64,000 nucleotides of DNA from Anaerolineae bacterium (GTDB lineage: Bacteria; Chloroflexota; Anaerolineae; Aggregatilineales; Phototrophicaceae): the NCBI GenBank assembly GCA_019912965.1, contig JAIOHM010000105.1:62001-126000 (forward strand), given 5' to 3'. Shown here in pieces: positions 59,782-64,000 of this stretch; the first letter of the stretch is position 1; every line of letters starts with the position of its first letter. The notes below the pieces were generated by a model, which searched no databases, was not told where the DNA came from, and worked only from the letters and a program-made list of their open reading frames with translations. The position numbers and the translations under genes were made by a program.

Positions 59782-61062
59782 TTAAGGGCGAACATGACCG
59801 TCACCGATCACAATCCATTTGTAGGTGGTTAGTTCTTCAAGTGCCATTGGGCCGCGCGCATGTAATTTTTGAGTACTGACGGCGATTTCCGCCCCCAGTC
59901 CTAATGCGCTGCCATCGTTAAAGCGGGTGCTGGCGTTGACGAATACAGCCGCCGAATCTACTTCGTCCACAAAGCGGGTAGCGTGATCCATGTTTTGCGT
60001 CAGAATGCCATCGGAATGTTGAGTGCTGTGCAAATGAATATGCTCCATTGCTTGATCGAGACCATCGACCACTTTTATGCCCAGAATCAATGCCATCCAT
60101 TCGGTATCGAAATCATCCTCTCCAGCGGGCTGAACATGGGTACTGTCGCTAAGGATTTTCATCGCGCGTGGCTCGGCACGGAATGTGACGCCATCTTTGC
60201 CCAGATGCTCAACCACGCGAGGCAGGAATTGAGCGGCAATATTATGATGAACAAGCGCGGTGTCCAGAGAATTGCATACGGCGGGACGCTGGGTTTTGGC
60301 ATTGTGTATGATTGCCAGTGCAGCATCCAAATCGGCGGTTTCGTCAACGAAAAGGTGGCAGATACCGAGGCCGCCTGTTATCACTGGAATGGTGCTGTTC
60401 TGGCGGCAGAAGTCGTGCAGCGCGGCCCCGCCACGCGGAATAATCATGTCAATGTACTGGTGCATTTTAAGCATCTCGCCCACATACTTGCGGTCGGTGC
60501 TTTCGATATATTGAACCGCATCTGTTGGTAGTCCACTGGCTTCCAGTGCTCCGCGAAGGGTTTCGATCAGTATCAGGTTGCTCCGCATTACTTCTTTGCC
60601 GCCACGCAAGATGGCCGCGTTTCCCGTTTTGAGCGTTAGCACAGCGACATCAATGGTTACATTGGGACGTGCTTCGTAGATCACCCCCAATACGCCAATA
60701 GGGGTACGCCGTTTGGAAACCTGCAAGCCGTTATCCAGCATTCGTGCTTCGATTACTTTGCCCACCGGGTCGTTGAGATTAGCTACTTTTCGCACATCAG
60801 CGATCATACCAGCCATGCGTTTTTCCAGATCAAGGCGGTCTTTCATCCACGAAGAATCCACACCATTTGCCTGAGCATCTGCTAAATCTAAACGGTTAGC
60901 TGCCAGAATTGATTCCGTGTTGGCCTCTAAGGCATCAGCAATTGCCAGAATCGCGGCGTTTTTTTGTTCGGTGGTGGCACGTGCTAATCCCTGTGCGGCG
61001 ATCCGGGCACGTTTACCCATATCGGTCAGGTTAATAACAGCAGTTTTGTTCTCGATCAGCAT
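59782..61062 (-). CDS. proA: Gamma-glutamyl phosphate reductase
   Basis: A 426-residue enzyme starting at ATG 61062 with AGGACTGAG upstream; the longer frame adds nine residues. It reduces gamma-glutamyl phosphate to the semialdehyde in proline synthesis. Cys nucleophile in KTQRPAVCNSLDT, SKRRTPIGVLGVIYEARPNVT near residue 104, and ALEELTTYKWIVIGDG at the C-terminus are all diagnostic. It is separated from proB by one TPR gene. Confidence 0.95.
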   Translation of the reverse strand: MLIENKTAVINLTDMGKRARIAAQGLARATTEQKNAAILAIADALEANTESILAANRLDLADAQANGVDSSWMKDRLDLEKRMAGMIADVRKVANLNDPVGKVIEARMLDNGLQVSKRRTPIGVLGVIYEARPNVTIDVAVLTLKTGNAAILRGGKEVMRSNLILIETLRGALEASGLPTDAVQYIESTDRKYVGEMLKMHQYIDMIIPRGGAALHDFCRQNSTIPVITGGLGICHLFVDETADLDAALAIIHNAKTQRPAVCNSLDTALVHHNIAAQFLPRVVEHLGKDGVTFRAEPRAMKILSDSTHVQPAGEDDFDTEWMALILGIKVVDGLDQAMEHIHLHSTQHSDGILTQNMDHATRFVDEVDSAAVFVNASTRFNDGSALGLGAEIAVSTQKLHARGPMALEELTTYKWIVIGDGHVRP

Positions 61063-61154
61063 TCGCTCAGTCCTTTGGGAAAATCTCACTGACTTTTAGG
61101 CTAAACCCCGGCAGTATGTCACTGTGGTTGATCTTATAACTATAATCCCTGTAC

Positions 61155-62585
61155 TTAGCTCTCTTCGTTTTGTGTGCCAACCTCGATGTTGAACTTTTCG
61201 ATATGGTCATGAATTCCCTGGATATAGGGCGGAATTTGGGGGGCAGCATCCGGCCCGCCAAGCCCCTTGAGCAGTCGTTCCAGCGTATCCAGGAGTGATT
61301 CCAGTACATAGCTCGATCCAGATGGAACGGTGTACAACAGGGAGGCTATTGCTGCATCAGTTTCTTTGGTTTTATTCTGGGCTAAACGGGATGTGACCAG
61401 ATCAGCGAATGCCCAGTAGTTATTCGAGTCGGCCTGGGTTTCCGCACTTGCCAATTGTTCGACGCGGGCGAAATTTTCGCGCATGGCGTCTAAATTACCT
61501 TTTTCCAGATACAACATCGCCAGATTACTAAAGGGGTAGGATGAGCGTGGTGTGACTTTTGCCGCGCGTTCGTAGGCATGAATAGCCTGGTCGATTTGTC
61601 CCTGTCGGCGATAGAGACCGCCAAGCGATCCCCACCACGACTCGCCATCACTATCGATCAACCTGTCGGATATGTCTAGGGCATCCAGCAGCAGGCGTTC
61701 GGCTTGATTAAACTGGTCGATGCGCTCTTTGCTCATGTCCAGTTTTTCTGCCATACGGCGATAGACATAACCGAGGGTTGCCATCGCCTGACCTAATTTC
61801 GGGTCAATTTCCAACGCTTTTTTTAGATGGAATTCTGCTTCGTCCAATACACCATGCTGAACGTAGACATAGCCAATCTGGTAATGCGTAATTGGATTTC
61901 GGTCATCCAATTCGATGGCACGATTCAGGGTTTCAATTGCGCCTTCCAGGTTGCGTTCGCGGTACTGGCGTTCGCCTAATACTTGTAAAGACTGTCCCTG
62001 TAAGGCTTTGGTGGTACGCGCTTGCTGGTCAAGTACACTATCTTTGAGCGCCGCTCGCAGCTCAAGGAGCTGGGTTCGGTTCTGAATCATCTGCTCTTCG
62101 AGTTCACGCAACGCATCCCGAACCCGTGTATCCAGTTCTTCGCTAGCGCGTTTGAAATCTTCACTGGCGGAGTTTAGCCGTTTCTCCAGTTCAGCACTGG
62201 TTGCTTGCAGGTTGCGGGTAGCGTCAAGTTGTTTCTCGATATTTCTGCGAGTTTGTTCAAGTTCACGACGCGCACCTTGAACACGACGGTTTGCGCGGCG
62301 AACGTTTACTGTATAAAAACCACCAATTGCTGGGGCAGCCACCGCAAAAACAGCGACAATCAGGCCAATACTTTCGAAAAGATTAAGCAGGCTGAATGCA
62401 TTATCAACGCGGGTAGTTGCTTCTTCACTGGATTTATTAGCGACTGCTGCGGCATCTTCGGCCCGTTCGACCAGTGCTGACAGGGTAGCAACCATATCGG
62501 GCGGTGGCGGTGGTGGTGTTTGTGCCAGAGAAAGGGTCGCTGAAAATACAATAGCGAGGATGACCATCATGCGTAAAGGGCGCAT
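61155..62585 (-). CDS. Membrane-anchored coiled-coil TPR protein
   Basis: A 476-residue protein: signal peptide (MRPLRMMVILAIVFSATLSL), a six-proline stretch, one membrane span near residues 70-92, a long coiled coil (about 95-205), then TPR repeats (about 210-400; for example NPITHYQIGYVYVQHGVLDE). It lies between proB and proA on the same strand, an unusual neighbour for these genes. Function unknown; probably a scaffold or envelope protein. Confidence 0.75.
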   Translation of the reverse strand: MRPLRMMVILAIVFSATLSLAQTPPPPPPDMVATLSALVERAEDAAAVANKSSEEATTRVDNAFSLLNLFESIGLIVAVFAVAAPAIGGFYTVNVRRANRRVQGARRELEQTRRNIEKQLDATRNLQATSAELEKRLNSASEDFKRASEELDTRVRDALRELEEQMIQNRTQLLELRAALKDSVLDQQARTTKALQGQSLQVLGERQYRERNLEGAIETLNRAIELDDRNPITHYQIGYVYVQHGVLDEAEFHLKKALEIDPKLGQAMATLGYVYRRMAEKLDMSKERIDQFNQAERLLLDALDISDRLIDSDGESWWGSLGGLYRRQGQIDQAIHAYERAAKVTPRSSYPFSNLAMLYLEKGNLDAMRENFARVEQLASAETQADSNNYWAFADLVTSRLAQNKTKETDAAIASLLYTVPSGSSYVLESLLDTLERLLKGLGGPDAAPQIPPYIQGIHDHIEKFNIEVGTQNEES

Positions 62586-62596
62586 TTTGCATAATC

Positions 62597-63700
62597 CTAG
62601 GTTAGCAAGACCATATTATTGCGGTGGATAACCGCGTCTCCGTAACTATACCCCAAAAGTTCGGCAATGCGATTCGATTGTACCCCACATAATTTACTCA
62701 AGTCATCACTGCTGTAACTTGTTAAACCATGTGCGATTTTGCGACCATCTGGTGCAAAGACTCCCAACAATTCGCCCCGTCCAAAGTCACCATCTACGCC
62801 GATCATGCCAACGGGCAGCAGACTGGCGCCGCCGCGCATCAATTTTTGGGCTGCACCTGCATCTACCCGCACGATTCCGTGTGGCTTTTCGGCCAGCAGC
62901 CAGCGTTTGCGACTTTCCAATTGGGTTGCGGCAGGCAGAAAGCGTGTGCCGAGGTTTTCACCCGCTACCAACCGCACCAGCACATCAGATTCGCTGCCGT
63001 TGGCAATGATGGTGGGAACGCCGCCCCGGATGGCTAACTGTGCAGCCTGAATTTTGGTGACCATGCCACCTGTACCAACATTGCTGCCTGCCCCGCCTGC
63101 CAGTGCCCATGTTGCCTCATCAATCAGTCGAACTTCCGGGATAAGCTGTGCGGTTTTGTCCATACGCGGGTCGGCGGTGAACAGACCGGGTTGATCGGTC
63201 AGCAGCACCAGCAAATCAGCTTCCAGCAAATTGGCGACCAATGCTGACAGGTTATCGTTATCGCCTACACGGATTTCGTGCGTGGCGGTGGTGTCATTTT
63301 CGTTAATGACGGGAATGATGCGCTGCTCGACCAGTGTGACCAATGTGTCTCGCGCATTGAGGTAGCGGGCACGGTCAGCCAGATCGTCGCGCGTGAGCAG
63401 CACTTGCCCGACGACAATCTGGAAAATATCAAATAACTGGCTGTACAGGTGCATCAGCCGCCCCTGCCCAACGGCGGCCAGCATTTGCTTGGCGGGCATA
63501 GTACGACCCAGATCAGGGAAACCGAGCGCTTCCCGTCCGGCAGCCTGTGCGCCAGAAGTGACAACGATCATTTCGTGCCCCTGCTGGTGCAGATTTGCTA
63601 CCTGCTGAACAATTTCCAGCATTCGCTGACGGTTAAGCTGACGTGTGCCTCCGGTCAGGGTGCTGGTGCCGAGTTTGACGACGATTCGCTGTACATGCAT
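62597..63700 (-). CDS. proB: Glutamate 5-kinase with PUA domain
   Basis: A 367-residue enzyme, the E. coli ProB length, starting at ATG 63700 (MHVQRIVVKLGTST). It has SGAQAAGREALG near residue 46, INENDTTATHEIRVGDNDNL near residue 130, LLTDQPGLFTADPR near residue 165, and the C-terminal PUA domain (residues about 275-355). It phosphorylates glutamate for proline synthesis. Ribosome site weak. Confidence 0.95.
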   Translation of the reverse strand: MHVQRIVVKLGTSTLTGGTRQLNRQRMLEIVQQVANLHQQGHEMIVVTSGAQAAGREALGFPDLGRTMPAKQMLAAVGQGRLMHLYSQLFDIFQIVVGQVLLTRDDLADRARYLNARDTLVTLVEQRIIPVINENDTTATHEIRVGDNDNLSALVANLLEADLLVLLTDQPGLFTADPRMDKTAQLIPEVRLIDEATWALAGGAGSNVGTGGMVTKIQAAQLAIRGGVPTIIANGSESDVLVRLVAGENLGTRFLPAATQLESRKRWLLAEKPHGIVRVDAGAAQKLMRGGASLLPVGMIGVDGDFGRGELLGVFAPDGRKIAHGLTSYSSDDLSKLCGVQSNRIAELLGYSYGDAVIHRNNMVLLT

Positions 63701-63759
63701 GAGTTTTAATTGATAGTGCGTGTAAGTTAGCAAGGATTATAGTAGGTGAGGTATGAAGA

Positions 63760-64000
63760 TCAACCCCGTTGCTTTGCTTGCTCGATCTGTAGCAAATATC
63801 CTAACCGAAGAGCTGTTCCTTCGATCAATTCCGCCGCGTTTTGCATGGCATCGTTCAATGACATGGGGCGGGGTATGATGGGCAGCACAGCCGCAATTCC
63901 AGCATCATGTAATACTGTATCATCCACATTTAGTCCGCCTACAATGGCCACTGTTGGGATGCCTAGCTTTGCAGCCCGTTGTGCCGCGCCGATTGGCCCT
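63760..64000 (-). CDS. Glycerate kinase, C-terminal end (5' part outside window)
   Basis: The frame is open to base 64000 and ends at 63760, giving the last 79 residues. They contain PIGAAQRAAKLGIPTVAIVG and then the ending SIIPRPMSLxDAMxNAAEL-type form, here PIIPRPMSLNDAMQNAAELI, characteristic of glycerate kinases. A GTG at 63951 is inside the domain and is not the start. Upstream of proB in the same direction. Confidence 0.8.
   Translation of the reverse strand, partial: GPIGAAQRAAKLGIPTVAIVGGLNVDDTVLHDAGIAAVLPIIPRPMSLNDAMQNAAELIEGTALRLGYLLQIEQAKQRG

Noticed and set aside
1-64000. CRISPR array, tRNA, rRNA, insertion sequence or prophage
   Set aside because: Gaps between genes were read for regular direct repeats, cloverleaf-like sequences and transposase or phage motifs; none found. 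Repeats present are dispersed hairpins only.

Overview
The window is a stretch of bacterial chromosome, densely coding on both strands, with no rRNA, tRNA, CRISPR array, transposase or phage gene that I can see. The gene content suggests a Chloroflexota bacterium of the Anaerolineae type: a luciferase-like (F420-type) oxidoreductase, PD40/TolB propellers, a DUF3352 protein, an RRM protein, paralogous ANT(6)-like nucleotidyltransferases, a CDP-diacylglycerol-choline transferase-like enzyme, and many acyl-CoA dehydrogenases. This is an inference from gene families; no marker gene fixes the phylum.

Layout. (1) 1-4650: phospholipid and phosphatase genes (Pcs-like enzyme, two HAD hydrolases), two small proteins, an RRM RNA-binding protein, and a methyltransferase/thioesterase pair. 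(2) 4657-19374: a fatty-acid beta-oxidation region. It holds an acyl-CoA dehydrogenase on the minus strand, a polytopic membrane protein, and then a long plus-strand run: TetR regulator, SDR, membrane protein, TIR-membrane protein, two acyl-CoA dehydrogenases, a small protein, a FadN-type bifunctional enzyme, a DUF433/DUF5615/nucleotidyltransferase module and a thiolase. A 12-4-12 palindrome before the minus-strand acyl-CoA dehydrogenase recurs, degenerate, over the TetR promoter, so both are probably controlled by this TetR protein. (3) 19446-37744: sugar-acid oxidation. Alpha-ketoglutarate semialdehyde dehydrogenase, an FAH-type 2-keto-3-deoxy-D-arabinonate dehydratase, a DapA-fold protein resembling L-2-keto-3-deoxyarabonate dehydratase, an enolase-superfamily dehydratase, SDRs, Gfo/Idh/MocA dehydrogenases and a zinc dehydrogenase together fit a non-phosphorylative (Weimberg-type) route from pentoses or related polyols to 2-oxoglutarate. 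Within it lie a NagB-DUF4139 fusion, HicAB, and a small protein resembling part of the DNA sliding clamp.

(4) 37926-46733: beta-propeller proteins, an aminoglycoside-nucleotidyltransferase-like gene, acetyltransferases, an F420-type oxidoreductase, a PPOX-fold protein, an MFS transporter and a further Gfo/Idh/MocA dehydrogenase. Dispersed hairpin repeats concentrate here; one copy appears to have been absorbed in frame into the MFS coding sequence. (5) 47120-54094 (minus): a sugar ABC transporter (binding protein, unusually large permease, ATPase), an SLBB lipoprotein, a class I aldolase and a PfkB kinase, read as one uptake and catabolism unit. (6) 54360-59655: a sensor histidine kinase with two response regulators, and another receiver protein coupled to a lipid kinase. 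(7) 59782-64000 (minus): glycerate kinase (cut by the window edge), proB, a TPR/coiled-coil membrane protein and proA.

Several start codons were moved from the longest possible ORF to an internal ATG/GTG/TTG where Shine-Dalgarno spacing and family length agree. All family assignments are from reading motifs and overall pattern by eye; no database search was run.
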